Part shown: positions 14,870 to 23,925 of the stretch, one piece after another
Layout: every line of letters starts with the position of its first letter
Position numbering within the stretch: position 1 is the stretch's first letter
NCBI GenBank assembly: GCA_045532055.1
Contig: JAZSFF010000004.1
Span: 1 to 35,056, forward strand
Source: SIG440 sp045532055
GTDB taxonomy: Bacteria; Bacillota; Clostridia; Monoglobales; Monoglobaceae
DNA: 35,056 bases
Reading direction: 5' to 3'
Notes under the pieces: generated by a model
What the model was told of the DNA's origin: nothing
The model's input: only the letters and a program-made list of their open reading frames with translations
Databases searched by the model: none
Translations under genes and position numbers: made by a program

Positions 14870-16396
14870 TTGAATTTTGGTAAGGATACAGAGGCACAGA
14901 TTGTATCACCTGAGATAAAAAATAAAAAACATACGAAATTCAGCTTTATGGATTTTTGTGAAAATATAGGCGATAAGATAATCAACGTTTTCAAAAATGG
15001 AATTTGTTTAAAGAAATACGGTGGGCGTACTGTATACAGTTGTGAGGTAAGGAAACTGTGGTCAGAAGTTAAGTCCCAGATTGTAAGCGGAGTTGTTACT
15101 GCTGCTGTTGTGATTGCAATTTGTGGCATGGTCAATATGCTTGACTGGAGCCTTGGTTATGAGGTCATTGTTGACGGCGAGAACATCGGTATGGTCATTG
15201 ACCGTGAGTTAGTTTATGAGGCAGTGAATGAGGCGGGACAGGAAGTAAAATTGTACTTAGGTGAGGATGAAGACTATCACAAAGAACCTGTTTTTGTGCG
15301 GAGAATTGTTTCAGAGAACAATCTTGCTGACAAGGACAGCATCAAGGCGGCACTTCTTTCAAATGTTGATACTATGGTGGAGGGTTATGCACTCTACATT
15401 GACGGCAAGGTAGCCCTGGGGGTTTCCAGCGAAGCCGCTGCAGAATGGGTGTTGACACATTATAAACAAAAGTTTGTGGGGGATACCATAACAGATGATA
15501 TGCTTGTTGACTTTTGTGAAAAAGTTGAGATAAAGAAGGAATTTTTGCATATTGCTCTGCTCGAGACACCGGAGGAGGCATTGGAAGTACTTTCCGGCAA
15601 CGGCAAGGAACTTACCACCTATACAGTTAAAAACGGTGATACTCTGTGGGATGTTGCAAAAAAATATGATACTTCGGTTGAACATGTACTGGCAATGAAT
15701 GATAATATATCAGAAAATATCCGTGAGGGTATGGAAATAAAGGTGGAAAAGGCAGTTCCTTTGCTGTCGGTACGCAGCGTGCAAACAGTGTCTCTTACAG
15801 AACCTGTTCCCTATGAAGTTGAAAAAATCAAGGACAACAGCATATATCAGGGCAGGACTGTTGTTGCACAAAAGGGTCAGGATGGCTCTGCCAAGGTGCT
15901 TGCACGGGTTACTAAAATTAATGGCGTTCAGACTGAAAAAGATGTTCTGGAAAGTGAAACCATAACCCAACCCATTAAGCAGATTGAAAAAGTGGGTACA
16001 AAAGAAAGACCACCCACAACAGGGTCAGGAACATTTATAAATCCTACATTTGGAACACTTTCCTCACGTTATGGCAGCCGATGGAACAGAAAACACAACG
16101 GCATAGATATTGCAGGGGCGTATAACAGTCCTATAAAGGCCGCAGACGGTGGGGTTATAACCTATTCTGGTTGGATGTCAGGTTATGGCAACTATGTGGT
16201 TATCAATCATGAAAACGGATACCAGACCGCATATGGACACTGTGCATCCCTTTCAGTCAAGGTTGGCGACCGTGTGGCAAAAGGCGATGTTATTGCCAAA
16301 ATGGGAAACACAGGACGAAGCACAGGAACACATTTGCACTTTGAGGTAAGAAAGAACGGTGCTTATGTCAATCCCCTTCAATATGTAGGATATTGA
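14870..16396 (+). CDS. LysM-G5-M23 peptidoglycan endopeptidase
   Basis: 508 residues from TTG 14870, which lies behind AGAGGTGAT; TTG 14855 lies upstream of that site. A cytosolic N-terminal ~70 residues, one membrane anchor (SGVVTAAVVIAICGMVNML, ~72-92), an extracytoplasmic region, LysM (YTVKNGDTLWDVAKKYDTS, ~250-293), G5 (~306-380) and a C-terminal M23/LytM domain (~395-505). That domain has HNGIDIA, YGHCASLSVKVGDRVAKG and HLHFEV, so all zinc and catalytic His/Asp positions are intact. Predicted to cut peptide cross-links in the wall. It is the first gene of an operon with a WalR-like regulator (22 bases on) and rlmH, and it has a WalR-type box upstream, so it is a likely direct target. Confidence 0.93.
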   Translation: MNFGKDTEAQIVSPEIKNKKHTKFSFMDFCENIGDKIINVFKNGICLKKYGGRTVYSCEVRKLWSEVKSQIVSGVVTAAVVIAICGMVNMLDWSLGYEVIVDGENIGMVIDRELVYEAVNEAGQEVKLYLGEDEDYHKEPVFVRRIVSENNLADKDSIKAALLSNVDTMVEGYALYIDGKVALGVSSEAAAEWVLTHYKQKFVGDTITDDMLVDFCEKVEIKKEFLHIALLETPEEALEVLSGNGKELTTYTVKNGDTLWDVAKKYDTSVEHVLAMNDNISENIREGMEIKVEKAVPLLSVRSVQTVSLTEPVPYEVEKIKDNSIYQGRTVVAQKGQDGSAKVLARVTKINGVQTEKDVLESETITQPIKQIEKVGTKERPPTTGSGTFINPTFGTLSSRYGSRWNRKHNGIDIAGAYNSPIKAADGGVITYSGWMSGYGNYVVINHENGYQTAYGHCASLSVKVGDRVAKGDVIAKMGNTGRSTGTHLHFEVRKNGAYVNPLQYVGY

Positions 16397-16418
16397 TTTA
16401 ATCCGGGAGGTACGGAAA

Positions 16419-17114
16419 ATGGATAAAAAAATTCTGGTTGTTGATGACGAGAGACCTATTGTTGAAATTTTAAAAATCAATCTTCAAAAGGAAGGGTATA
16501 TTGTATTTGAGGCATTTGACGGTGAAGAAGCCGTAAACAAGGCTATGATGGTGGAGCCTGATTTAATCCTTTTGGATGTTATGCTACCCAAACTCGATGG
16601 ATTTTCGGTGTGCAAGAAGATTCGCGAGAAGTCCTCTGTGCCTATTTTGATGCTTACTGCCCGTGAAGAGGAGCTTGACAAGGTTCTGGGTCTGGAGCTT
16701 GGTGCAGATGACTATATCACTAAGCCGTTCAGTATCCGTGAGCTTATGGCAAGAATTAAAGCTAACATGAGAAGAACAGAAACAGTATTTGAAGACCGTC
16801 GTGAAACACCGGTTGAGAAACTTGAAATTGGTTGTTTTTCCTTTGACTACAACAGATATGAGCTTTACAAAAATGGCAAGCTTATTGACCTTACAATCAG
16901 AGAATTTGATTTGGTGAAATTCTTGGCAAGCCAACCCAACAAGGTTTTTTCAAGACAGAGCCTGCTTGAAAGCGTTTGGGACTACGAATATTACGGGGAT
17001 GTGCGTACTGTGGATGTAACAGTAAGACGTCTGCGTGAGAAAGTTGAAGATGACCCGTCAGAACCACGGTACATAATGACAAAACGCGGTGTGGGTTATT
17101 ATTTCCAACCATAA
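16419..17114 (+). CDS. walR: OmpR-family response regulator, WalR (YycF)-like
   Basis: 231 residues, GGGAGG upstream. Receiver domain KILVVDDERPIVEIL, phospho-acceptor Asp53 in LLDVMLPKLDG, TAREEE and KPFSIRELMARIKAN; winged helix with EFDLVKFLASQPNKVFSRQSLLESVWDYEYYGDVRTVDVTVRRLR split over residues ~160-210 and KRGVGYYF at the end. The receiver and the recognition region (GDVRTVDVTVRRLREK) closely follow WalR, which governs wall hydrolases. No walK, walH, walI or walJ is adjacent: M23 peptidase lies before it and rlmH after. RlmH is also the last gene of the Bacillus wal cluster, which supports the assignment. PhoB-like identity cannot be fully excluded. Confidence 0.8.
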   Translation: MDKKILVVDDERPIVEILKINLQKEGYIVFEAFDGEEAVNKAMMVEPDLILLDVMLPKLDGFSVCKKIREKSSVPILMLTAREEELDKVLGLELGADDYITKPFSIRELMARIKANMRRTETVFEDRRETPVEKLEIGCFSFDYNRYELYKNGKLIDLTIREFDLVKFLASQPNKVFSRQSLLESVWDYEYYGDVRTVDVTVRRLREKVEDDPSEPRYIMTKRGVGYYFQP

Positions 17115-17596
17115 TGCTTGGGATAACAGTTGTTGCCGTAGGCAAGATTAAAGAAAAATTTCTCACAAATGCAATGGAAGAATATGCAAAGAGATTGTCA
17201 GCCTACTGTCGATTTGAGGTGGTTGAAGTAAAAGACGAAAAAACGCCTGAGAATCCTACCGAGACAGAAAAGGCAATGGTGCTTGATCGTGAGGCAGAAC
17301 GGATTTTGCAAAAGATACCAAAGGGGGCAAAGGTTATTTCACTTTGTGTTGAGGGCAAGCAAATGACATCCGAGGATTTTGCAGATATGATTGCAGGAAG
17401 TACGGTCAGCGGTGTCAGCAAGTTGGTTTTTGTAATCGGTGGCTCAATGGGGCTTTCTGACAAGGTGAAAGAAATATCTCATTTGCGACTTGGTTTTTCA
17501 AAAATGACCTTTCCTCATATGCTGATGAGGGTTATTCTGGCGGAACAAATTTACCGGGGCTTTACGATTATAAACGGAAAAACATATCATAAATAA
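17114..17596 (+). CDS. rlmH: 23S rRNA (pseudouridine1915-N3)-methyltransferase RlmH
   Basis: 160 residues; its ATG overlaps the walR-like stop (TAATG), so it is translationally coupled. A SPOUT-fold methyltransferase that uses SAM to methylate pseudouridine 1915 in helix 69 of 23S rRNA. Family marks: AVGKIKEKFLTNAMEEYAKR, LCVEGKQMTSEDFA, the knot VFVIGGSMGLSDKVKE, and C-terminal MTFPHMLMRVILAEQIYRG. Length is exactly typical. The gene ends the operon before a strong terminator. Confidence 0.97.
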   Translation: MLGITVVAVGKIKEKFLTNAMEEYAKRLSAYCRFEVVEVKDEKTPENPTETEKAMVLDREAERILQKIPKGAKVISLCVEGKQMTSEDFADMIAGSTVSGVSKLVFVIGGSMGLSDKVKEISHLRLGFSKMTFPHMLMRVILAEQIYRGFTIINGKTYHK

Positions 17597-17598
17597 CA

Positions 17599-17633
17599 AT
17601 ACCCACGACTAAAACAGTCGTGGGTATATTTTT
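17599..17633. terminator. Bidirectional terminator between rlmH and pepV-like genes
   Basis: ATACCCACGACT (17599-17610) pairs with AGTCGTGGGTAT (17616-17627), 12 perfect pairs around AAAAC, then ATTTTTG on the plus strand. The convergent dipeptidase gene ends at 17635. Confidence 0.9.
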
Positions 17634-17634
17634 G

Positions 17635-19068
17635 TCAAATGCATTCATCCATGTTGATTATATAATGCGTTATAATGCGGACTGCGTCAAAGAACCCCTC
17701 AATATCAATCATTTCGTCACATTGATGGGCGCCACCGTGTCCGGGAGGCATGGTCATGAATGGTGTTTCTCTGTCCTTTCGTGTGGTGCAGGTACCCACA
17801 GAAAATGCATTTTCCAAAAGTCTTGCATAAGTTCCGCCCCCAAGACGAAAGACTTTTTCGTCAAGACCGGTTATTTCATTGTAAATCCCCTCTAAAACAG
17901 ATGGAATGGGACTGTCATCAGGGATAGAAAAGCCTTTTTTGTTGTCCACAGGGGTGACAGACCAATTAAGTTGCTCAAAACTATTGTCAACGTTGCTTTC
18001 CAAAACCTCAGGCGACAGGGTTGAGCCATAGCGTGTGTCAAAACTGAGGGAAATATGTTTGTCAGTCATTGATACAATACCGTTTACAAAGGTGAGCTTT
18101 CCAAAACGGATATCATCATGGTCAAGACCCATTGATGTGCCAAAAGGACAAGAGAGAATGGTGGATACCTGTTGCATGATGTTTTTGTCATTGGTTGAGA
18201 GGGAGTCAAGGTCGCAAAGCAATGAAGAAATAAGGTATGCAGCATTTACAGAACCTTCAGGTTCACTGGCATGCTTTGCTATACCCTTTGCGGTGAGAAT
18301 CAGGTGGTCTTCCTCAGACTTCACGGAGAATGCAGCGTTGCCTTTGATTTTTTTGGTCAGTTCTGCCTTTATGCTGTCCGAGGCTTTGAGGGTGACAGTG
18401 GCTTTATCCAGAACCACATTGAATGCCTCTCCGCCGCAAAAGTCAAGAATATCAGATGTACTTTTGTCGCAACGTGCCCAAAAGTGATAGATTCCTTTTT
18501 CACCAATGCTGCATGGAAATTCCGCATCAAGGATAAGTGATGCGTCGGGCATGGGTTGTTCTTTGGCAAAAGCCATTATATCAGTCATGCCGGTTTCTTC
18601 CTCGGAGCCAATGAAAGCCAGAAGTCTGCTTTTTATTGGTATATTGCAGTCACGGATAATTTCCATGGCACAAAGTGCCGCCATAATTCCCGACTTGTTG
18701 TCCCACACACCCCTGCCGATGAGGGTTCCGTCCTTGATAATGGGTTCAAAGGGCTTGGTATACAGCCAGTCTTCACCTACGGGAACAACATCACTGTGAC
18801 CAAAAAGGCCGATTGTCTTTTCACCGTTGCCAAAGTTTGACAAAGCATAGCCGGAGTTAGAGTACACTTTGGTGTCAAAGCCGTGTTTTTCAAAAAGCTG
18901 TGCACATTCGCCCAGTGCTTGTGCACATTCTTTGCCAAAAGGTGCGTTTTCTTGTGGCTCGCCCTTTATTGCAGGGGTTTTGGAAATTTCAATCCATTCC
19001 TTCAGGATTTTGTCCTGGTGAGTTTGTATCCATTGTTTGATTTGGGGGTCATGATTAAGATTTATCAT
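17635..19068 (-). CDS. pepV: M20 dipeptidase, PepV/Sapep type
   Basis: 477 residues, ATG 19068 with GAGGT upstream. Zinc-dependent cytosolic dipeptidase that cleaves short peptides, including beta-Ala or D-Ala dipeptides in the family. Metal and catalytic residues: GHSDVVPVG (His91, Asp93), GRGVWDNKSG (Asp123), GSEEETG (Glu156/157) and MPPGHGGAHQCDE near the C terminus; a dimerisation/lid insert lies between. Length matches PepV. It follows the LtaS-like gene by 49 bases; it may be read from that mRNA. Confidence 0.9.
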   Translation of the reverse strand: MINLNHDPQIKQWIQTHQDKILKEWIEISKTPAIKGEPQENAPFGKECAQALGECAQLFEKHGFDTKVYSNSGYALSNFGNGEKTIGLFGHSDVVPVGEDWLYTKPFEPIIKDGTLIGRGVWDNKSGIMAALCAMEIIRDCNIPIKSRLLAFIGSEEETGMTDIMAFAKEQPMPDASLILDAEFPCSIGEKGIYHFWARCDKSTSDILDFCGGEAFNVVLDKATVTLKASDSIKAELTKKIKGNAAFSVKSEEDHLILTAKGIAKHASEPEGSVNAAYLISSLLCDLDSLSTNDKNIMQQVSTILSCPFGTSMGLDHDDIRFGKLTFVNGIVSMTDKHISLSFDTRYGSTLSPEVLESNVDNSFEQLNWSVTPVDNKKGFSIPDDSPIPSVLEGIYNEITGLDEKVFRLGGGTYARLLENAFSVGTCTTRKDRETPFMTMPPGHGGAHQCDEMIDIEGFFDAVRIITHYIINMDECI

Positions 19069-19117
19069 TTTTTTACCTCGTATCTGAAAGTATGATTATA
19101 TTCTGTCTTGAAACAGG

Positions 19118-20926
19118 TTATTTTAAACAGGGCATAAACAGATGGTCGATGCGGTTTGCGTCTTTGCTTACATTGTTGTAGACCATGTCAAAATAAGTAT
19201 CAATGTTTTCTTTATATGGTGTTTCATCGGTATAATTGTGAATATTGCCGTCGGATGTTTTGTACAGGCTAAATGCTGTCAAAATAGGGGTTTCGTTTTG
19301 AAGTTCTGCCATGAAACTGTAATATGGGGACATAGGCATCTTTGCCGCAGACAAGATGTTTGGAATCATAAACGGCATAGAAACTGTTTCCGGGAAATCG
19401 GTGTCCATATCAAAGTTTGCCCAGATTACATATGGAGTTGACCGCAAGTCAAAGGTATTGTCCATATCAATGTTGTCAACCAACTCGGTTGCAAAGGAGG
19501 GTGCATGGTCGCCCACCATGCACACTATAACGGGTCGGTTCGACTGGCTAAAATATTGGGTCAACTCACAAAAAGCCTGGTCTGAAAGGCTTATACAAGA
19601 CTGAAATTCGCTGATATCATCAGTATAATCGCCAAAATCTTTTTTTGTGTTTATAAGGTCCAGGTTTTCCTCATTCAGCTCCCAACCGCCATGGTTCTGG
19701 ATTGTCAGCATATACATAAAACGTGGCCCATCACCCATGCTTTCGTAGCTTTCCATCATTTTGTCATAGCAATATTTGTCGGTTGCATAGGGCCTTTCGC
19801 CGTATTTTTGAATGTCAGCGAAGTCTTCAATAAACATAACCTGGTCAAAGCCAAGCTGGGGATAGACAATACCTCGTGAATAGTTGAGGGATTCGGCACA
19901 ATGTGCTGCCCAGGTGGAGTAACCTAAATCTTTCAAATAGCTGACAACACTGTTTGCGTTGTCAAAGTCAAGATAGTTGAAAGGTGTTATACCCGGCATA
20001 AGCTGGATGGAGTTGCCGGTAAGGAATTCATATTCGCTTTTGTTTGTTCCGCCGCCCGTGCCGGCAACCACGGTTTTGCCCTTAAGACTGTCGGGGAGAC
20101 TGTCAATAAAGGGCATTGCCGAGGGCTCGCCACTTATATCCACAAGGTCACGCAGGTCATAAAAGGTTTCGTTCAAAATCATAATTATGTCAGGAGTGTT
20201 GCTGCACGCTGTGGGTGAAATCTTTGACAGAACCTTTGACTCAAGATTGCTTTCGGAGTAACCCTCGGGTTTTGTCACCATATTAAGAGAGTTCTGAAAG
20301 ACTTCGATAGAGCTGGCAGCGTAACCATAGGTGTAGTATGAGTCCTCCCATGACCACACAAATGTAGTTCTGGGTTTGATGGGATTTTTGGCAAGATATA
20401 CAGAATGAATGAAAATTATGCCAAACAGAACCAGGCAGGTGTTTTTGATAAGGACTTTTTTAAAGGTAACCTTTTTGCCTTTTTCAAGTGTGCGAAGATG
20501 CATTGACACAAGAAACGATAATGCAAAAAATACGATTACTGCAATCACATAAACGCTTATAGGAAATTTATAGCTGTCAATAACCGAAATGGTGGTCCCC
20601 AGATTATGTAAGTCCTGAGTGGATATGGGGGAATTGCGGTATAGCAAGGTATAGTAATTTGCAATGCTCAAAATCAGGCATGGCACGGAAACAATTAAAG
20701 ATGAAATCCACCAGCGTTGCACAAAGAAAAACACAGCCGAAACCAGAACAAAAATTGTCAGTATATTTATCCCTGTATAAAACAAACCATTCATAAAGGG
20801 ATTTTTGTTGCCAAGTTCAAGGCAATAATATATCAATGTGGCATTGAGCAAAGCAAACAAAAGTGTAACAAAACTTTTGTTGTGTGAAACAAACCACATT
20901 TTTAGCTTTTTTGAAATTTTGTTCAC
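19118..20926 (-). CDS. LtaS-family membrane sulfatase (lipoteichoic-acid synthase-like)
   Basis: 602 residues from GTG 20926, with AAGGAG upstream; earlier in-frame codons to 20992 lie near or before the promoter. Five membrane segments in the first ~180 residues, then an extracellular alkaline-phosphatase-fold domain. Metal ligand Glu253 in MILNETF, nucleophile Thr294 in AGTGGGTNKSEYEFLTG, and MVGDHAPSF match LtaS. LtaS enzymes polymerise glycerol-phosphate from phosphatidylglycerol. Related OpgB/phosphoglycerol transferases look alike, so the exact polymer is uncertain. The SPIST...LG region between TM helices is typical of the clostridial subgroup. Confidence 0.85.
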   Translation of the reverse strand: MNKISKKLKMWFVSHNKSFVTLLFALLNATLIYYCLELGNKNPFMNGLFYTGINILTIFVLVSAVFFFVQRWWISSLIVSVPCLILSIANYYTLLYRNSPISTQDLHNLGTTISVIDSYKFPISVYVIAVIVFFALSFLVSMHLRTLEKGKKVTFKKVLIKNTCLVLFGIIFIHSVYLAKNPIKPRTTFVWSWEDSYYTYGYAASSIEVFQNSLNMVTKPEGYSESNLESKVLSKISPTACSNTPDIIMILNETFYDLRDLVDISGEPSAMPFIDSLPDSLKGKTVVAGTGGGTNKSEYEFLTGNSIQLMPGITPFNYLDFDNANSVVSYLKDLGYSTWAAHCAESLNYSRGIVYPQLGFDQVMFIEDFADIQKYGERPYATDKYCYDKMMESYESMGDGPRFMYMLTIQNHGGWELNEENLDLINTKKDFGDYTDDISEFQSCISLSDQAFCELTQYFSQSNRPVIVCMVGDHAPSFATELVDNIDMDNTFDLRSTPYVIWANFDMDTDFPETVSMPFMIPNILSAAKMPMSPYYSFMAELQNETPILTAFSLYKTSDGNIHNYTDETPYKENIDTYFDMVYNNVSKDANRIDHLFMPCLK

Positions 20927-20958
20927 GTTCAGGACTCCTTGACAAGTTATTTTAATAA

Positions 20959-20976
20959 AGTATATCACAAAGTGAT
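20959..20976 (-). promoter_or_regulatory. Extended -10 promoter of the LtaS-like gene, with palindrome
   Basis: On the minus strand TGATATACT (TGn plus TATACT, 20967-20959); no good -35 is visible. A 13-base palindrome ATCACAAAGTGAT (20964-20976) overlaps it. The 13-mer TATATCACAAAGT here is repeated exactly at the ncRNA promoter at 28244-28256. Confidence 0.5.
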
Positions 20977-20995
20977 TTAAAAAGCTATACAAAAC

Positions 20996-21029
20996 AAAAA
21001 AACGGAGTAAAAATTTTACTCCGTTTTTT
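20996..21029 (-). terminator. Terminator of htrA
   Basis: AAAAACGGAGTAA / TTACTCCGTTTTT (about 20996-21010 with 21016-21029). On the minus strand it begins a few bases after the htrA stop and is followed by a T-run, separating htrA from the LtaS-like gene. Confidence 0.88.
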
Positions 21030-21037
21030 ATAATTTG

Positions 21038-22384
21038 TTAGTTGGGACGTTCCTCGTTAAGCTTGACAGAAACTGTTGCGGTAAGACCTGTCTGGTATTT
21101 ATATACCTCCAGCTTCAGGGCTTCGCCGGGTTTGTGGGAATCCTTGATTTTGTTCAGTTCATCCGTGGTGGCAACCTTTTTGCCATCAGCTTTGGTGATG
21201 ATATCACCCTGTTCAAGACCTGCGATTTCAGCACCGCTGCCTACCTGAACTGCCATAACTTGAATGCCTACGGGCCAGTTTTGACGATTTGCCATATATT
21301 CGGTCACGTCACGACTTGAGATGCCAATTACTGGTCTGCCCTTGACATATCCGTATTTTATCAAATCCTCAAGAACGGGTTTTGCCTCGGAAATAGGAAT
21401 TGCAAAGCCCATACCCTCAATGGTGGAGGAGGATATCTTTACGGCGTTGATGCCTATAACCTGCCCGTATGCGTTAACCAATGCGCCGCCTGAGTTACCC
21501 TCGTTGATAGCAGCATCCGTCTGGATAACACTTAAGGTGCGGTTGTCCACGGTGATTGTTCTGTTTATGGCACTGATGATTCCTTGAGTGGTGCTTCCAA
21601 AAAATTCCATACCAAGGGGATTTCCTATAGCAACGGCTCTTTCGCCAACCTGAACAGCAGAGGAGTCACCCAGTTCTGCCACAGTAAGAGGCTCGTCAGG
21701 GATGATTTTCAAAACAGCAAGGTCCGTTTTTGAGTCAGAACCAATAATTTTTGCATCATATTCAGAACCGGTATTCAAAGTAACCTTGACAGAAGATGCA
21801 CCGTCAATAACATGGTTGTTGGTGACAACATATCCGTCAGAACTGATGATTATGCCGGAACCTGTGCCCTCGGAGACCATAGCTGTGTTGAATATGCTCA
21901 TGGCACCAGGAATTGTACTTGTTATACCCACAACCGCAGGTCCTACTTTTTTTGAGATTTCAACGGTTGACAATTCATTGCCGGTGTTTGCAAGCGTTGA
22001 TGCATTTTCACCATTGTTTTGGGTTGGCTTAGCATTGAGGTTGGACAAAACATTTGACTTATTCCCGGAACCCCATCTGCCGGAACCGAGATTGTAGCCT
22101 GCAGCAAACAATCCGCCAAGGACAGCAAGGTTGACGATGGCTACTGCAACTGCAATGGCAATGTATTTTTTAAAACCTTGTTTTTTCACAGTTTCACGGA
22201 AGGGGGTTACCCTTTCCAGAGCGGTAGATGAGGTTGATTCTGTGCTGAAGTTATCTTGTTGATAATCGTCGGCATGCCATACATTATATATGGGTTCGGG
22301 ATTTGCAACATCCTCATTGTTGTTAACAACAGGAGTGTATTCGTTTTCATCTGTGTTATAGTTTTTTTCTTCAAATTCATTCAT
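21038..22384 (-). CDS. htrA: Membrane-anchored HtrA/DegP serine protease
   Basis: 448 residues. Acidic, Asn/Glu-rich cytosolic tail (~1-72), one membrane segment (~73-95), a linker, trypsin-like domain and one PDZ domain (~350-445). The catalytic triad is complete: His191 in NNHVIDG, Asp221 in SKTDLAVL, Ser298 in INEGNSGGALVN. Degrades or refolds damaged extracytoplasmic proteins; one-PDZ, one-TM layout is that of Bacillus HtrA/YycK. In Bacillus an htrA-type gene belongs to the walRK-rlmH cluster, and here it lies about 4 kb from walR-rlmH on the other strand. Its own terminator and upstream extended -10 suggest a single-gene transcript. Confidence 0.95.
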   Translation of the reverse strand: MNEFEEKNYNTDENEYTPVVNNNEDVANPEPIYNVWHADDYQQDNFSTESTSSTALERVTPFRETVKKQGFKKYIAIAVAVAIVNLAVLGGLFAAGYNLGSGRWGSGNKSNVLSNLNAKPTQNNGENASTLANTGNELSTVEISKKVGPAVVGITSTIPGAMSIFNTAMVSEGTGSGIIISSDGYVVTNNHVIDGASSVKVTLNTGSEYDAKIIGSDSKTDLAVLKIIPDEPLTVAELGDSSAVQVGERAVAIGNPLGMEFFGSTTQGIISAINRTITVDNRTLSVIQTDAAINEGNSGGALVNAYGQVIGINAVKISSSTIEGMGFAIPISEAKPVLEDLIKYGYVKGRPVIGISSRDVTEYMANRQNWPVGIQVMAVQVGSGAEIAGLEQGDIITKADGKKVATTDELNKIKDSHKPGEALKLEVYKYQTGLTATVSVKLNEERPN

Positions 22385-22422
22385 AGAACATTTTCCTTTC
22401 TATAGAATAATAGATTATGTTT

Positions 22423-22431
22423 AATATAACA
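22423..22431 (-). promoter_or_regulatory. Candidate extended -10 of htrA
   Basis: Minus strand TGTTATATT (TGn plus TATATT) about 40 bases upstream of the htrA start; the -35 (ATACTT, 17 bases further) is poor. No CtsR or CssR site was recognised. Confidence 0.35.
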
Positions 22432-22478
22432 GATATTTATTAAGAAAGTATGAATAAAATTTAAAAAATAAATCAAGA

Positions 22479-23903
22479 TTAATTTTTGCCCCGTGGAAGG
22501 GCAAAAGTAAATTCCGCAAATTCTCCTTCGCGACTTTTCACTGTAATGTTTTTGCCGTGACGATTTATGATATCTTTGACTATATAAAGCCCAATGCCCG
22601 TACCCTGACGATTTATGGAACGGGATTTGTCTGCCTTATAAAACCTTTCAAAAATAAATTTCTGGTCATCCTGGGATATACCGCAACCAGAGTTGTATAT
22701 GGTAACAAATACCTCCTGTTGACGGGTGCAAACCGCAATTTTGATGATTCCATCATTGGGAGTAAATTTGACAGCGTTCTCCAGAAGATTGGTAAGAACC
22801 TGTCTTATGCCGTCGATATCAGCATTAACCATGCAAACATCAGATTCAAAAATTACATCCACATTGATTTGCTTTGAATTGATTTGGTTTTCAAAATTAA
22901 TCAAAGAGCGGCGTATTTCCTCGTTTATATCAAAAACAGTAAGGTCAAGAGTTTTGTTCTGGGTTTTTGTACGTGTAACATCCAAAAAGGAGTTTACCAG
23001 AGAGGAAAGTCTGGAAATTTCGTCTCTGACTATGGTGAGATACTCTGCATGGCGTTCCTGTGGGATTGTTCCGTCCAATATTCCATCCACAAAACCACCA
23101 ATGGTTGTCATGGGTGTACGCAATTCATGTGAAACATCGGATATAAAGTTGTTCTTTATATCATCCGCTTTTTCCATGCTAAATGCCATATCGTTGAAAG
23201 AGTTCGTCAGTTCACGTATCTCGGTAATATTATAACTGTTTTTGTGGATTTTAACACGGCTTGAAAAGTCGCCTTTTGCAAAATTCTTTGCTGCAGCGCC
23301 AATAGCCTTTATTGGTTTTGAAATGTTTTTTGAGAGTGCAAATGAAAGTGCGAATGAAAGCAAAAGAATGACGATGATTGCAATTCCCATAGTACGATAA
23401 AGACCAAGCTGCAGATGGAATATTTCAGGGGCATTTGCACTTATAAAGATGGCACCGACAACAACATTTTCAGGTTTTGCAACAACAGGGAGCTGCAGAG
23501 TAAACATCTCAGAGGTATAGATGCCGCCCAATGTTCCCTTATCTATATGCTCATGGCCTGACAGCACATCCTGATAATATTTCCTGTCCACATATTTGAC
23601 ATTTTGGTTGAAGTTTTCTTCCATAGCCGATGCCATTAGAATCTTTCCTGTTTTATCTATAATAAGGATGCTTTTGTTTGTACTGCGTGAGAACCCATAA
23701 AGAAAATTTTCAAGTCGCTCAGGAGACACACCGCTGTTTATAAAACCTGATATAGCATTGGCGTTGTCTTTTAGGGTGTCAACACGTTCCTTGTATACAT
23801 GATGTGAGATAAGAAAGTATCCCGACACAGCAAGGGCCAACATGCTTATAATAATTATTACTATATTAATGAAGAAGATTCTTGAAAATACGGTTTTTTT
23901 CAT
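22479..23903 (-). CDS. Sensor histidine kinase
   Basis: 474 residues. TM1 at ~10-32, an extracytoplasmic sensor of ~135 residues with a PAS/Cache-like core (ILIIDKTGKILMAS), TM2 at ~172-192, HAMP (SKNISKPIKAIGAAAKNFA), HisKA with SHELRTPMTTIGGF (His259), and HATPase_c with N box NLLENAVKFTP, G1 NSGCGIS, F box FERFYKADKS and G2 GTGIGLYIVKDI. All catalytic boxes are intact. It lies 22 bases after the response-regulator gene. The stimulus is not evident. It is the only kinase in the window, so it could in principle also talk to the orphan WalR-like regulator. Confidence 0.93.
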   Translation of the reverse strand: MKKTVFSRIFFINIVIIIISMLALAVSGYFLISHHVYKERVDTLKDNANAISGFINSGVSPERLENFLYGFSRSTNKSILIIDKTGKILMASAMEENFNQNVKYVDRKYYQDVLSGHEHIDKGTLGGIYTSEMFTLQLPVVAKPENVVVGAIFISANAPEIFHLQLGLYRTMGIAIIVILLLSFALSFALSKNISKPIKAIGAAAKNFAKGDFSSRVKIHKNSYNITEIRELTNSFNDMAFSMEKADDIKNNFISDVSHELRTPMTTIGGFVDGILDGTIPQERHAEYLTIVRDEISRLSSLVNSFLDVTRTKTQNKTLDLTVFDINEEIRRSLINFENQINSKQINVDVIFESDVCMVNADIDGIRQVLTNLLENAVKFTPNDGIIKIAVCTRQQEVFVTIYNSGCGISQDDQKFIFERFYKADKSRSINRQGTGIGLYIVKDIINRHGKNITVKSREGEFAEFTFALPRGKN

Positions 23904-23925
23904 ATTGTTTCACCAGATTAGGATA

